Assembly: GCA_021205385.1 (NCBI GenBank)
Contig: JAJPXQ010000089.1
Span: 1 to 61,333, forward strand
Reading direction: 5' to 3'
DNA from: Lachnospiraceae bacterium
Lineage (GTDB): Bacteria; Bacillota; Clostridia; Lachnospirales; Lachnospiraceae
DNA length: 61,333 nucleotides
The notes beneath the pieces were generated by a model that worked only from the letters and a program-made list of their open reading frames with translations, ran no database searches and had not been told where the DNA came from. Below are positions 27,030 through 35,144 of this stretch, piece after piece. Numbering within the stretch: the stretch's first letter is position 1; the number at the start of each line of letters is the position of its first letter. Made by a program: the position numbers and the translations under genes.

Positions 27030-27059
27030 AAAAACAGGGGACTGCCGCGGCAGTCCCCT
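27030..27059 (-). terminator. Intrinsic terminator between asp23 and nusB
   Basis: A perfect 24-nt palindrome (AGGGGACTGCCG and its complement, 12-bp stem) is followed by GTTTTT on the minus strand. The T run runs straight into the GGAGG site of nusB. Confidence 0.9.
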
Positions 27060-27074
27060 TAGCTGTCCCGATCT

Positions 27075-27449
27075 CTACTCCAGCGCAACGCCGGCTACCC
27101 GGACATTCACCACCGACACCTTCATGCCTGTCATGCTCTCGATCGCGGCCTTCACTTTCTCCTGCACGATCCCGGACACCTCGAGGATGTTCGTCCCGAA
27201 CTCCATATTCAGCGCGAGGTCAACCTTCACATCTGTGTCCGTCACTTCTACACGGACGCCTTTCTGCAGGCTTTTCATCCCCATCTTCGCCACGAGCTCA
27301 TTCCGGATATTGCCGGCCATGGACGCGACGCCCTTTACTTCTGTAGCCGCCATGCCCGCGATGATCGCGACGACCTCGTCCGCAATCTGCACCGCACCTT
27401 TCCCCTCATCCTCCTGGATGATGTGTGTGGCTCTCTCCATCTTCTCCAT
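27075..27449 (-). CDS. Asp23/Gls24 family envelope stress protein
   Basis: Asp23/Gls24 proteins coat the inner membrane surface in Gram-positive bacteria and are linked to cell-wall stress. The 124-residue protein shows the family sequence [25 protein letters not shown] and ends [10 protein letters not shown]. The ATG at 27449 follows AGGAGGT at 7 nt; the frame to 27467 would start within that site. In many Firmicutes this gene precedes nusB, as here. A promoter and a 131-bp inverted-repeat leader lie upstream. Confidence 0.92.
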   Translation of the reverse strand: MEKMERATHIIQEDEGKGAVQIADEVVAIIAGMAATEVKGVASMAGNIRNELVAKMGMKSLQKGVRVEVTDTDVKVDLALNMEFGTNILEVSGIVQEKVKAAIESMTGMKVSVVNVRVAGVALE

Positions 27450-27469
27450 AACGGATACCTCCTTCACAA

Positions 27470-27600
27470 TTGCCGCCTGGGTTCCTGCTTCGCTCCCTGT
27501 GTTACGTATTGGCTACAGGGACGCGTTTATTTCCTGCGTTTCGCCGCAACTACAGGGACGCGCTCCCTCCCCGAGAGCGCTACGCAATGACAGGCGGCAA
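27470..27600. repeat. 131-bp element with 10-bp terminal inverted repeats in the asp23 leader
   Basis: TTGCCGCCTG (27470-27479) and CAGGCGGCAA (27591-27600) are perfect inverted repeats at the two ends. Inside are two direct copies of CTACAGGGACGCG (27513-27525 and 27550-27562) and smaller hairpins (GCGCTC/GAGCGC, TCCCTGT/ACAGGGA, TGCG/CGCA). On the transcript this makes a multi-branched fold closed by the terminal stem, right before the ribosome binding site. It may be a miniature repeat element or a structured leader. Confidence 0.6.
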
Positions 27601-27624
27601 CAATACTCCTTCATAGATATGGTA

Positions 27625-27653
27625 AGTATAGCAAAATATCTCCTCTTTGAAAA
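27625..27653 (-). promoter_or_regulatory. Candidate asp23 promoter
   Basis: On the minus strand TTTTCA, 17 nt and TATACT, with an extended -10 (TGC before TATACT). It lies upstream of the 131-bp element, so that element would be transcribed as the 5' leader. Confidence 0.6.
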
Positions 27654-27723
27654 GAAGAATTTTGCCGCCATATTTATATCCCCCGTGAGGGATAACCCTG
27701 ACAGAGCCACGTGGCTGACCCCT

Positions 27724-27795
27724 GGCGAATCCGGGACAATACGCCGATGCGTGAGCCCGGGGCGGGGTGTATCTGTCCCGGGCGCCCCCTTCGCC
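27724..27795 (-). other. 72-nt nested hairpin directly after the prfC stop
   Basis: GGCGAA pairs with TTCGCC at the base (27724-27729 with 27790-27795), then CCGGGACA with TGTCCCGG (27731-27738 with 27774-27781) and ATAC with GTAT. It immediately follows the stop codon of prfC and could be a 3' stabilising structure, a weak terminator or a palindromic repeat unit. Confidence 0.6.
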
Positions 27796-29376
27796 TCACC
27801 TTCCGAATTCGCTCAGCCGCAGCCCTTCGTTCCTGTCCAGGGTCATCCCGATACTCCAGCTGTTGACCCAGAGCAGAAGCGGGCGTCCTTTGAGATCCTT
27901 GATTTTTTTCATATCAGACGTGCCGTTTATCTTGTCCATGTCAATCTCCGGATTCTCGATCCAGCGAATGTGCTCATACGGTAAGTTTTCCAGCGCGATC
28001 TCCACATTATACTCATTATTCAGGCGATATTTCAGGACGTCGAACTGCAGCACGCCCACGACGCCGACGATGATCTCCTCCATGCCGGTGTTGTACTCCT
28101 GGAAAATCTGGATCGCGCCTTCCTGGGCAATCTGCTCAATGCCCTTGACAAACTGCTTACGCTTCATCGTATCCAGCTGGCGCACGCGCGCGAAGTGCTC
28201 CGGCGCGAAGGTCGGAATGCCCTCATACTCAATCCGGCGTCCCGGCATGCAAACCGTGTCGCCGATGGAGAAGATACCCGGGTCAAAGAGTCCGATGATG
28301 TCGCCCGCATAGGCCTCGTCCACGATCTTGCGCTCCTGCGCCATCATCTGCTGCGGCTGGGAGAGGCGTATTTTTTTATTTTCCTGCACATGCGTGACCT
28401 CCATGCCCGCCTCGAATTTGCCGGAGCAGACGCGCAGGAAGGCGATGCGGTCGCGATGCGCCTTGTTCATATTCGCCTGAATCTTGAAGATAAAGCCGGA
28501 GAATGGTTCCTCCACCGGGTCGATGAGACCGACGTCTGCCTGCCGGGGCAGGGGCGGGCTCGTCATCTTCAGGAAATGTTTCAGAAAAATCTCGACACCG
28601 AAATTGGTCAGGGCGGAGCCGAAGAAGACCGGCGAGAGCTCGCCCCGGTCGACCAGCGACTGGTCAAACTCCGCGCTCGCGCCGTCGAGCAGCTCGATCT
28701 CCTCCTCCAGCTTCTCCCTCTGTCCGGGAAGCAGCACATCTCCCGCCTCGTCGGGAGAAAGCACGAGGTCCGCGCCCTCCTTCGTCCCCTTCTCTGTATC
28801 GGAAAAGACGTGAATCTTCTGTCCGGCGCGGTCATAGACGCCCTTGAACTCCTTGCCGGAGCCGATCGGCCAGTTGATCGGGCAGGTCGCGATGCCAAGC
28901 TCCTTCTCGATGTCGTCCAGAAGATCAAAGGTGTCCATCGCGTCGCGGTCCATCTTGTTGATAAAGGTAAAGATCGGGATATGCCGCATAACGCAAACCT
29001 TGAAAAGCTTCCGCGTCTGCGCCTCGACGCCCTTCGAGCCGTCGATGACCATGACCGCGGAGTCCGCCGCCATCAGCGTACGGTAGGTATCCTCCGAGAA
29101 ATCCTGGTGTCCCGGTGTGTCCAGAATATTGATGCAATAATCGTCATAATGAAACTGCAGCACCGACGAGGTGACCGAGATTCCTCTCTCCTTCTCGATC
29201 TCCATCCAGTCCGACACCGCGTGCCGCGCGGTCGCCTTCCCCTTGACGGAGCCCGCCAGATTGATCGCACCGCCATATAATAAGAATTTCTCCGTCAGCG
29301 TCGTCTTTCCCGCGTCCGGGTGCGAGATGATCGCAAAGGTCCGCCGCTTCTCTATCTCTCTTCGCAAGTCTGCCAC
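27796..29376 (-). CDS. prfC: Peptide chain release factor 3
   Basis: RF3 is the GTPase that removes RF1 and RF2 from the ribosome after termination. The G1 motif is SHPDAGKTTLTEKFLLYGGAI, G3 is DTPGHQDFSEDTYR and G4 is NKMDRD. The 526-residue length and C-terminal RF3 domain (QFDVLKYRLNNEYN) are normal. Translation starts at GTG (29376) behind AGGAGGAAG. RF3 is patchy among Firmicutes, so its presence is notable. It is probably transcribed alone, bounded by the coiled-coil gene's terminator and the structured 3' region. Confidence 0.95.
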   Translation of the reverse strand: MADLRREIEKRRTFAIISHPDAGKTTLTEKFLLYGGAINLAGSVKGKATARHAVSDWMEIEKERGISVTSSVLQFHYDDYCINILDTPGHQDFSEDTYRTLMAADSAVMVIDGSKGVEAQTRKLFKVCVMRHIPIFTFINKMDRDAMDTFDLLDDIEKELGIATCPINWPIGSGKEFKGVYDRAGQKIHVFSDTEKGTKEGADLVLSPDEAGDVLLPGQREKLEEEIELLDGASAEFDQSLVDRGELSPVFFGSALTNFGVEIFLKHFLKMTSPPLPRQADVGLIDPVEEPFSGFIFKIQANMNKAHRDRIAFLRVCSGKFEAGMEVTHVQENKKIRLSQPQQMMAQERKIVDEAYAGDIIGLFDPGIFSIGDTVCMPGRRIEYEGIPTFAPEHFARVRQLDTMKRKQFVKGIEQIAQEGAIQIFQEYNTGMEEIIVGVVGVLQFDVLKYRLNNEYNVEIALENLPYEHIRWIENPEIDMDKINGTSDMKKIKDLKGRPLLLWVNSWSIGMTLDRNEGLRLSEFGR

Positions 29377-29485
29377 GTAAACTTCCTCCTGCCATAAAAC
29401 GCTTTTCCTATCTTATCACAGTTCCTTTCAAAATAACAGACGAAAAAAAGAAAAATGGCTCCGTCTTCGTTGTAACCAGTAAATA

Positions 29486-29526
29486 CAAAAACAGGGGAAC
29501 ACAGATTTTTCTGTAATTCACCCTGT
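29486..29526 (-). terminator. Intrinsic terminator after the coiled-coil gene
   Basis: ACAGGG (29491-29496) pairs with CCCTGT (29521-29526) around a second small ACAGA/TCTGT hairpin. On the minus strand it is followed by TTTTTG. Confidence 0.75.
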
Positions 29527-29553
29527 CTTTTCGTTCAGCTCTCCATCTGCAGT

Positions 29554-29991
29554 CTACGCAAACTGATGTCGCAGCTCCCTGACATCGCGCTCCAGAACAT
29601 TGACTCTCACCGTCAGCATCTCCATCTCGCTGTCTTTTCTGCCAGCCTCCTTCAGATGGCGCACCAGATCGAGATGTCCCTCCGCCACACGCATGATATT
29701 AACCCGCAGCTCATTGTCAATCGTCAGCCTGATACCGGTCACATCTCTTTTCAATATCGCCACATCAGTCTTCAGCTCTGACACATCGGCCTTTAACTCC
29801 GCTACATCGGCTTTCACCTCGACCATGTCCGCTTTCAGCTCCGCTACATCCGTCTTCAGCTCCGCTACGTCGGCTTTCACCTCGACCATATCCTCTTTCA
29901 GCTCCGCTACATCTGTTTTCAGTTCCGCTACATCTGTCTCGATATTACCCACTTTCGTAAGCAGCAGGTCAAGTTTCTGGCTGTCTGTCAT
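29554..29991 (-). CDS. Small heptad-repeat coiled-coil protein of unknown function
   Basis: The 145-residue protein has a short lead (about 19 residues), then ten unbroken heptads of the type DVAELKx (residues 20-89) and a charged C-terminal part (NIMRVAEGHLDLVRHLKEAGRK) ending in another helical stretch. The heptads group into three 21-residue units, DVAELKT-DVAELKx-DMVEVKA, so a 63-bp DNA repeat is visible. It should form a long parallel coiled coil. There is no membrane segment or enzyme motif. Similar tail-less coiled-coil proteins are common in Firmicutes and phages, but I can name no function. It has its own promoter, operator-like palindrome and terminator, so it is a single-gene unit between the trp operon and prfC. 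Confidence 0.8.
   Translation of the reverse strand: MTDSQKLDLLLTKVGNIETDVAELKTDVAELKEDMVEVKADVAELKTDVAELKADMVEVKADVAELKADVSELKTDVAILKRDVTGIRLTIDNELRVNIMRVAEGHLDLVRHLKEAGRKDSEMEMLTVRVNVLERDVRELRHQFA
29725..29934. repeat. Tandem 21-bp / 63-bp repeats encoding heptads
   Basis: Ten 21-bp units lie within the coiled-coil gene, arranged as near-identical 63-bp blocks. Two blocks differ at only a handful of positions. Such arrays can gain or lose units by slippage without breaking the frame. Confidence 0.85.
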
Positions 29992-30031
29992 ATTCCATCC
30001 TCCATATCATTTGATGGATTTCCTGCAAGTT

Positions 30032-30052
30032 ACATCACGATACGAGTGATGT
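30032..30052. promoter_or_regulatory. Operator-like palindrome before the coiled-coil gene
   Basis: ACATCAC and GTGATGT are perfect 7-bp inverted repeats with a 7-nt spacer, directly downstream of the -10 box. The position suits a repressor site or a 5' stabilising hairpin. The binding protein is unknown. Confidence 0.55.
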
Positions 30053-30053
30053 C

Positions 30054-30082
30054 AGTATAACACACACAGCCAACGAAGTCCA
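30054..30082 (-). promoter_or_regulatory. Candidate promoter of the coiled-coil gene
   Basis: TGGACT, 17 nt and TATACT on the minus strand, about 65 bp upstream of the start codon. The -10 is good, the -35 moderate. Confidence 0.5.
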
Positions 30083-30110
30083 TACATAATTTTATCCAAA
30101 TTTTCGCTTG

Positions 30111-30887
30111 TCAGTCTGGCGAAATCGCCGCTTTCATTTCCCGCACGAACTGGGCCACATATGGCACGGCATCGCGCCCGTATTTTTCAATGAGCTTCAC
30201 AATCGCGGAGCCGACAATCACGCCATCTGACTGCGCAGCCATCTTTGCAGCGGTCTCCGGGTTCGAGATGCCGAAGCCGATCGCCGCCGGAATGTCGGAG
30301 ACGCTTTTCACAAGCTTTACCATCGCGCCCACGTCGGTCGTGATCTCGCTTCGCATACCGGTCACGCCGAGGGAGGAAACGCAGTAAATGAAGCCGTCCG
30401 CCTCCTTTGCGATCATCGTAATGCGCTCGTGAGAGGTCGGCGCAATCAGGGAAATGAGGTCGAGGCCGCGCTCCCTGCACGCTCCTGAGAAATCCGCTTT
30501 CTCCTCGTAGGGCACGTCCGGCAGGATCAGGCCATCCATACCGATCGCCGCCGCGCGGTCGAGAAAGCGCTCCGTTCCGTAGGAATAGACCACATTCGCA
30601 TAAGTCATGAATACCATCGGAAGCTTCACATCTTCCCGGAGTTCCACGACCATATCGAAAATCTTATCCGTCGTAACGCCGCCGCTTAAGGCCCTTAAGT
30701 TTGCTCCCTGGATCACCGGTCCCTCCGCCGTCGGGTCGGAGAAGGGAATGCCGAGTTCAATGAGATCCGCACCGTTTTCCGCCATGGCGCGCACCACCGC
30801 TTTTGTTGTATCCAGATCCGGATCGCCGCAGGTGATAAAAGGAATAAAAGCCTTTCCATTTTCAAACGCTTTTCTGATATTACTCAT
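30111..30887 (-). CDS. trpA: Tryptophan synthase alpha chain
   Basis: TrpA cleaves indole-3-glycerol phosphate to indole, which is channelled to TrpB. The 258-residue TIM barrel has the catalytic Glu in [19 protein letters not shown] and the Asp in [11 protein letters not shown]. The C-terminal IGFGISNPE and [12 protein letters not shown] segments bind phosphate. The ATG at 30887 has an AGGA site inside trpB and overlaps its stop by 8 bp; the frame upstream of it is a shadow of trpB. It is the last gene of the operon, and no clear terminator follows. Confidence 0.97.
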   Translation of the reverse strand: MSNIRKAFENGKAFIPFITCGDPDLDTTKAVVRAMAENGADLIELGIPFSDPTAEGPVIQGANLRALSGGVTTDKIFDMVVELREDVKLPMVFMTYANVVYSYGTERFLDRAAAIGMDGLILPDVPYEEKADFSGACRERGLDLISLIAPTSHERITMIAKEADGFIYCVSSLGVTGMRSEITTDVGAMVKLVKSVSDIPAAIGFGISNPETAAKMAAQSDGVIVGSAIVKLIEKYGRDAVPYVAQFVREMKAAISPD

Positions 30888-32076
30888 GGAGATCCTCCCC
30901 TCTGTAGCGCGCGATCGCCGCGCAGTCCTTGTCGCCGCGCCCGGAAATATTGATGACCATGACCTGGTCCTTCCCCATCTGCGAGGCGAGCTTTCTCGCA
31001 TAGGCCACTGCGTGCGCGCTCTCGATTGCCGGAATAATGCCCTCCATGCGGCTGAGATACTCGAAAGCGTCCACCGCCTCGTCGTCGGTGATCGCGGCAT
31101 ATTCCGCCCTGCCGGTATCGTGAAGCCAGGCGTGCTCCGGCCCGATGCCCGGATAGTCAAGCCCCGCCGAGATCGAGTAGACCGGCGCGATCTGCCCGTA
31201 CTCGTCCTGACAGAAATAAGATTTCATGCCGTGGAAAATGCCGAGCCGCCCGGTTGCGATCGTCGCCGCCGTCTCAAAGGTATCGACGCCGCGCCCCGCG
31301 GCCTCGCAGCCGATCAGCCTTACACCCTCGTCTTCAATAAAATGATAGAACGCACCGATTGCATTCGAGCCGCCGCCCACGCAGGCAAGCACCGCATCGG
31401 GCAGCTTTCCTTCCGCCGCCAGACACTGCTCCTTGATTTCTTTCGAAATGACCGCCTGAAAATCGCGCACGATCGTGGGGAAGGGATGCGGTCCCATAAC
31501 CGAACCAAGCACGTAATGGGTGTCCGCGATGCGGTTTGTCCACTCGCGCATGGTCTCGGATACCGCGTCCTTGAGCGTACCGGTGCCCGAGGAAACCGGG
31601 TGCACGGTCGCACCAAGCAGCCGCATCTTATAGACATTCAGTGCCTGCCGCTTCGTGTCCTCCTCGCCCATGAACACCTCGCACTCCATGCCCATCAACG
31701 CCGCCGCAGTCGCCGCCGCGACGCCGTGCTGGCCTGCGCCGGTCTCCGCGATGACTCTCGTCTTCCCCATCTTCTTCGCGAGCAGCGTCTGGCCAAGCAC
31801 ATTGTTGATCTTGTGTGCGCCTGTGTGATTTAAGTCCTCGCGCTTCAGATAGATCTTTGCGCCACCGAGATCCTCCGTCATCTTCTTCGCATAGTACAGA
31901 CGCGAAGGCCTGCCCGCGTAATTGTTGAACAACTCCGTCAGCTCCGCCTGGAACTGCGAATCGTCCTTGTAGTGATTGTAGGCCTCCTCGAGCTCAATCA
32001 CCGCGTTCATGAGCGTCTCGGGAATATACTGTCCGCCATGCACCCCAAAGCGCCCTCTGGATCTTGTCTCTGCCAT
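30880..32076 (-). CDS. trpB: Tryptophan synthase beta chain
   Basis: TrpB joins indole and serine with pyridoxal phosphate. The PLP lysine is in [10 protein letters not shown], and the phosphate-binding [10 protein letters not shown] and the C-terminal [10 protein letters not shown] segments are visible. I chose the ATG at 32076 ([17 protein letters not shown]), preceded by GGAGAGAAGG, giving 398 residues; another in-frame ATG lies 12 nt upstream. It belongs to the TrpB1 class that partners with TrpA. Confidence 0.97.
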   Translation of the reverse strand: MAETRSRGRFGVHGGQYIPETLMNAVIELEEAYNHYKDDSQFQAELTELFNNYAGRPSRLYYAKKMTEDLGGAKIYLKREDLNHTGAHKINNVLGQTLLAKKMGKTRVIAETGAGQHGVAAATAAALMGMECEVFMGEEDTKRQALNVYKMRLLGATVHPVSSGTGTLKDAVSETMREWTNRIADTHYVLGSVMGPHPFPTIVRDFQAVISKEIKEQCLAAEGKLPDAVLACVGGGSNAIGAFYHFIEDEGVRLIGCEAAGRGVDTFETAATIATGRLGIFHGMKSYFCQDEYGQIAPVYSISAGLDYPGIGPEHAWLHDTGRAEYAAITDDEAVDAFEYLSRMEGIIPAIESAHAVAYARKLASQMGKDQVMVINISGRGDKDCAAIARYRGEDLHE

Positions 32077-32138
32077 CCTTCTCTCCATTCCGCCACCGTT
32101 TCGCTGGCAGCACATATAATCTTGAATCTTCCTTATAA

Positions 32139-32753
32139 TTACAGATTTCTCACCGTCTCGATGATTTTCCGGATTTTCTCCGGATCTTTCTTTTTGTCCG
32201 TCTCCACGCCGGAACTCACGTCCAGCCCCCAGGGCTGAAAGCTCTGTATCGCCTCCCGGATATTCTCCGCTCGCAGACCTCCTGCCAGCAGGAACGGGCG
32301 GGTAAGCCTTAGGTCCTCCATCAGTTTCCAGTCGAAGCACTGTCCTGTTCCGTATCCATTATCGAGCAGAACGCGGTCCGCACTGCTCTCCTGCGCCATT
32401 TTCAGATCCGCTGCCGCACGTATCCGGAACGCCTTCCAGATCTCACAGCCGGGAGCAAGTTTTCGCAGGTTTCTGATGTACTCCTCGTTCTCATGCCCGT
32501 GAAGCTGCAGGACCTGAATCAGTCCTTCCTTCCAGTAATCCGCCACTTCCTGCTCCGGCAAATCTACAAATACGCCCACCGCGGGAATTCGCCTGTCCAG
32601 CCGCTCCCTCCAGACCTGCATCTGAGACTTCGATACGTACCGATGGCTGAGCGGGTAGAATACAAAGCCCGCGTAGTCGGGCTGATACCGGTTGACCGCC
32701 TCGATATCCTCGTCGCGATACAGGCCGCAGATTTTGATTTTTATATCACCCAT
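32139..32753 (-). CDS. trpF: Phosphoribosylanthranilate isomerase
   Basis: TrpF isomerises phosphoribosylanthranilate to the carboxyphenylamino-deoxyribulose intermediate. The 204-residue TIM barrel starts [12 protein letters not shown] with the catalytic Cys. [15 protein letters not shown] segment (Asp) and [10 protein letters not shown] follow, then GLDVSSGVE at the phosphate site. It overlaps trpC by 8 bp. Confidence 0.95.
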   Translation of the reverse strand: MGDIKIKICGLYRDEDIEAVNRYQPDYAGFVFYPLSHRYVSKSQMQVWRERLDRRIPAVGVFVDLPEQEVADYWKEGLIQVLQLHGHENEEYIRNLRKLAPGCEIWKAFRIRAAADLKMAQESSADRVLLDNGYGTGQCFDWKLMEDLRLTRPFLLAGGLRAENIREAIQSFQPWGLDVSSGVETDKKKDPEKIRKIIETVRNL

Positions 32754-33531
32754 TTGCCGCCTCCCGAAATTCGGCGAGCCGCGCGCGCTTATCCTTTGCC
32801 CGCATCAGCGCCTCGCCGACAAGCACCGCGTCCGCCCCCATCTCTGAGAGCGACGCGACATCCCGCGCGTCCTTCACACCGGACTCCGCCACATACACAG
32901 CGTTCCGCGGTATCAGCTCCCGCAGTCTCGACGCGTTCGAGAAATCCACAGTGAAGTTTTTAAGATTCCGATTATTGACGCCGATCAGCCTGGCTCCCGC
33001 CCGCACCGCAGACTCGATCTCCTTCTCATCATGCGTCTCAACAAGGGCGCTCATGCCCAGCGCGTCGCAGACCGCCAGGTATTCCCACACCCGCTCGGTG
33101 GAGAGCAGCGCGCAGATCAGCAGCACCGCGTCCGCCCCCATCACCTTCGCCTCATAAATCTGATAAGCGTCCACCGTGAAATCCTTCCGGATCATCGGCA
33201 GCGGGATCACCGCGCGTATTTCCCGGAAAATATCGTCCGAGCCGAGGAACCATTTCGGCTCTGTCAGCACCGACACACAGTCCGCTCCGGCCTGCTCGTA
33301 CTCCTGCGCGATCTCTACATAGGGGAAGTCCGGCGCGATCAGTCCCTTCGAGGGGGAGGCCTTCTTCACTTCACAGATAAAGGAAAGGCCCGGCTTTTTC
33401 AGCGCATTTTCAAAACGGAAATCCCCCCTTTGCATAGCCTCCGCCCTGCGCCTCAGTTCTCCAAATGAAATTTCTTTCTTCGCCTGCTCCACACGCCAGG
33501 CGGCATGTGCGGCCAGTTCGTCCAAAATCAT
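32746..33531 (-). CDS. trpC: Indole-3-glycerol phosphate synthase
   Basis: TrpC closes the indole ring. The 261-residue barrel has the EVKKASPSKG motif (catalytic Glu and Lys), VLTEPKWFLGSDD, MIRKDFTVDAYQI, VNNRNLKNF and the C-terminal AESGVKD and VLVGEALMR segments. Here TrpC and TrpF are separate proteins, unlike the fusion of enteric bacteria. It overlaps trpF and follows trpD by 11 bp. Confidence 0.97.
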   Translation of the reverse strand: MILDELAAHAAWRVEQAKKEISFGELRRRAEAMQRGDFRFENALKKPGLSFICEVKKASPSKGLIAPDFPYVEIAQEYEQAGADCVSVLTEPKWFLGSDDIFREIRAVIPLPMIRKDFTVDAYQIYEAKVMGADAVLLICALLSTERVWEYLAVCDALGMSALVETHDEKEIESAVRAGARLIGVNNRNLKNFTVDFSNASRLRELIPRNAVYVAESGVKDARDVASLSEMGADAVLVGEALMRAKDKRARLAEFREAANG

Positions 33532-33542
33532 GGATGCTCTCC

Positions 33543-34559
33543 TTACAGATTGGAAATCCTCACAAACTCTTCCATTGTATGCTTCGCAGCGCCACTGTCG
33601 ATCAGGCTCGCCGCAAGTTCCACGCCGTCCGCCATCGTCGGCGCCTTGTCCGCCACATAGAGCGCCGCGCCGGCGTTCAGGAGCACCGCATTCCGCTTCG
33701 GCCCCTTCTCTCCGTCCAGAATTGCCCTGGTGATCGCCGCGTTCTCCTCCGGCGTACCACCCACAAGATCGGATTTCTCACAGCGCACAAGGCCGAAGTC
33801 TTCCGGCTGAATGGTGCGGGAACGGAACCAGCCGTCCTTGAACTCACAGATGCGCGTCGGCGCACTCGGGGAAATCTCGTCGAGCTTATCCAGTCCGTAG
33901 ACGGACATGCCGCGCTCGACGCCGAGGCTGATCAGCACCTGCGCCAGCGGCTCCAACAGATATTCATCGTAGACGCCCAGAAGGTGCAGCTTCGGGCAGC
34001 CCGGGTTCGTCAGCGGTCCGAGAATATTGAAAACTGTGCGGAAGCCCAGCTCCTTGCGGATCGCGCCGACATATTTCATGGAGGTGTGGTACTTCTGCGC
34101 GAAGAAGAAGCACATTCCCACCTTTTCCAGAAGCTCTTTGCACTTCTCCGGTTCCTGGTTGATGTTCGCACCGAGCGCTTCCAGGCAGTCCGCCGCGCCG
34201 CTCTTCGAAGAGGCCGCCCGGTTGCCGTGCTTGCCGACCTTGACGCCGCCCGCGGCCATCACGAAGGCCGCCGTGGTGGAGATATTGAAGGTGTGCGCGC
34301 CGTCGCCGCCCGTCCCGACGATCTCCATCAGATCCATGTCGGCGTCCACCTTCACCGCATGCGCGCGCATGGCCGCCGCACAGCCCGCGATCTCGTCGCT
34401 GGTCTCCGCCTTCGTGCTCTTCGTCGCCAGCGCCGCGAGGAATGCCGCGTTCTGTGTCTGTGTGGTCGTGCCGCTCATGATCTCATTCATCACGGCGTAG
34501 GCCTCATCGTAGGTCAGATCCTGCTTGTTTGCGATTTTCTCGATCATCTCTCTGATCAT
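33543..34559 (-). CDS. trpD: Anthranilate phosphoribosyltransferase
   Basis: TrpD transfers phosphoribose from PRPP to anthranilate. The 338-residue protein has the [18 protein letters not shown] loop, the [21 protein letters not shown] segment and NILGPLTNP. It is not fused to TrpG. The ATG at 34559 follows AGGAGG by 12 nt; it is 21 bp downstream of trpG. Confidence 0.97.
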   Translation of the reverse strand: MIREMIEKIANKQDLTYDEAYAVMNEIMSGTTTQTQNAAFLAALATKSTKAETSDEIAGCAAAMRAHAVKVDADMDLMEIVGTGGDGAHTFNISTTAAFVMAAGGVKVGKHGNRAASSKSGAADCLEALGANINQEPEKCKELLEKVGMCFFFAQKYHTSMKYVGAIRKELGFRTVFNILGPLTNPGCPKLHLLGVYDEYLLEPLAQVLISLGVERGMSVYGLDKLDEISPSAPTRICEFKDGWFRSRTIQPEDFGLVRCEKSDLVGGTPEENAAITRAILDGEKGPKRNAVLLNAGAALYVADKAPTMADGVELAASLIDSGAAKHTMEEFVRISNL

Positions 34560-34580
34560 TTTAAATTTCCTCCTGTTCTC

Positions 34581-35144
34581 TTATTTGATAAAGTTTCTCA
34601 GTATCTCCTGTCCGTCCGGCGTCAGTACCGACTCCGGATGAAACTGTACTCCGTAAATGGGATAATCGCGGTGCTGCACCGCCATGACTTCCCCGTCTTC
34701 TGTCTGCGCAGTGATTTTCAGACTCTCCGGCAGCGTCTCCCGGATCGCGGCGAGCGAGTGGTAGCGGGCCGCCGGAATCGTCTCCGGCATACCCTGGAAG
34801 AGCGGGCAGCCCGTATCGAGCCGCACCTGCGACTGCTTGCCGTGCATCAGCTCCCGCGCGTGCGCGATCGTCGCCCCAAAGGCCTCGCAGATCGCCTGGT
34901 GTCCGAGACACACGCCCAGGACCGGAATCTCCTTTCCAAGCTCACGGGCAACCGCAATGCAGACGCCCGCATCCTTCGGATAACCCGGCCCCGGCGAGAG
35001 AATGATGCGCTCTGGCTTCAGCGCCCGGATCTCTTCGATATTCATCGCGTCGTTGCGGATCACGCGGATGTCCGGTTCGATCATGCCGACGAGCTGATAC
35101 AGGTTGTAGGAAAAGCTGTCATAATTGTCAATCAGTAAAATCAT
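34581..35144 (-). CDS. trpG: Anthranilate synthase glutamine amidotransferase subunit
   Basis: TrpG supplies ammonia from glutamine to TrpE. The class I amidotransferase triad is visible: Cys in GVCLGHQAI, and His and Glu in GVQFHPESV. MILLIDNYDSFSYNL is the typical start, at 35144 overlapping the trpE stop (ATGA). In many Firmicutes this subunit (PabA/TrpG) also serves folate synthesis; whether it does here cannot be told. Confidence 0.96.
   Translation of the reverse strand: MILLIDNYDSFSYNLYQLVGMIEPDIRVIRNDAMNIEEIRALKPERIILSPGPGYPKDAGVCIAVARELGKEIPVLGVCLGHQAICEAFGATIAHARELMHGKQSQVRLDTGCPLFQGMPETIPAARYHSLAAIRETLPESLKITAQTEDGEVMAVQHRDYPIYGVQFHPESVLTPDGQEILRNFIK

Larger units (their letters stand above)
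27450..27795. other. 346-bp gene-free region packed with inverted repeats
   Basis: No convincing gene lies between asp23 and prfC. From the asp23 side it holds the asp23 ribosome binding site, a 131-bp inverted-repeat element (27470-27600), a promoter (27625-27653), then a row of palindromes. These are ATCCC/GGGAT at 27678-27693, AGCCACGTGGCT at 27705-27716, and a 72-nt nested hairpin at 27724-27795 directly after the prfC stop. No T run marks a standard terminator. Confidence 0.7.

Noticed and set aside
27513..27710. Possible 65-residue protein, or its 33-residue end starting MKEYCC, in the asp23 leader
   Set aside because: It crosses the promoter and inverted-repeat element, resembles translated repeat DNA, and lacks a convincing ribosome binding site.
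29377..29470. Promoter directly upstream of prfC
   Set aside because: TTGAAA and TAAGAT are present but spaced only 10 nt apart; no arrangement with acceptable spacing is convincing.
29725..29934. CRISPR-like or satellite array
   Set aside because: The 21-bp periodicity is the coding of heptads in a coiled-coil protein; there are no unique spacers.
30061..30110. Terminator after trpA
   Set aside because: No hairpin with a T run is visible; the stretch is AT-rich and leads into the promoter of the coiled-coil gene.
33465..35138. Long plus-strand frame opposite trpD and trpG
   Set aside because: Composition is typical of an antisense frame and the minus-strand trp genes are certain.
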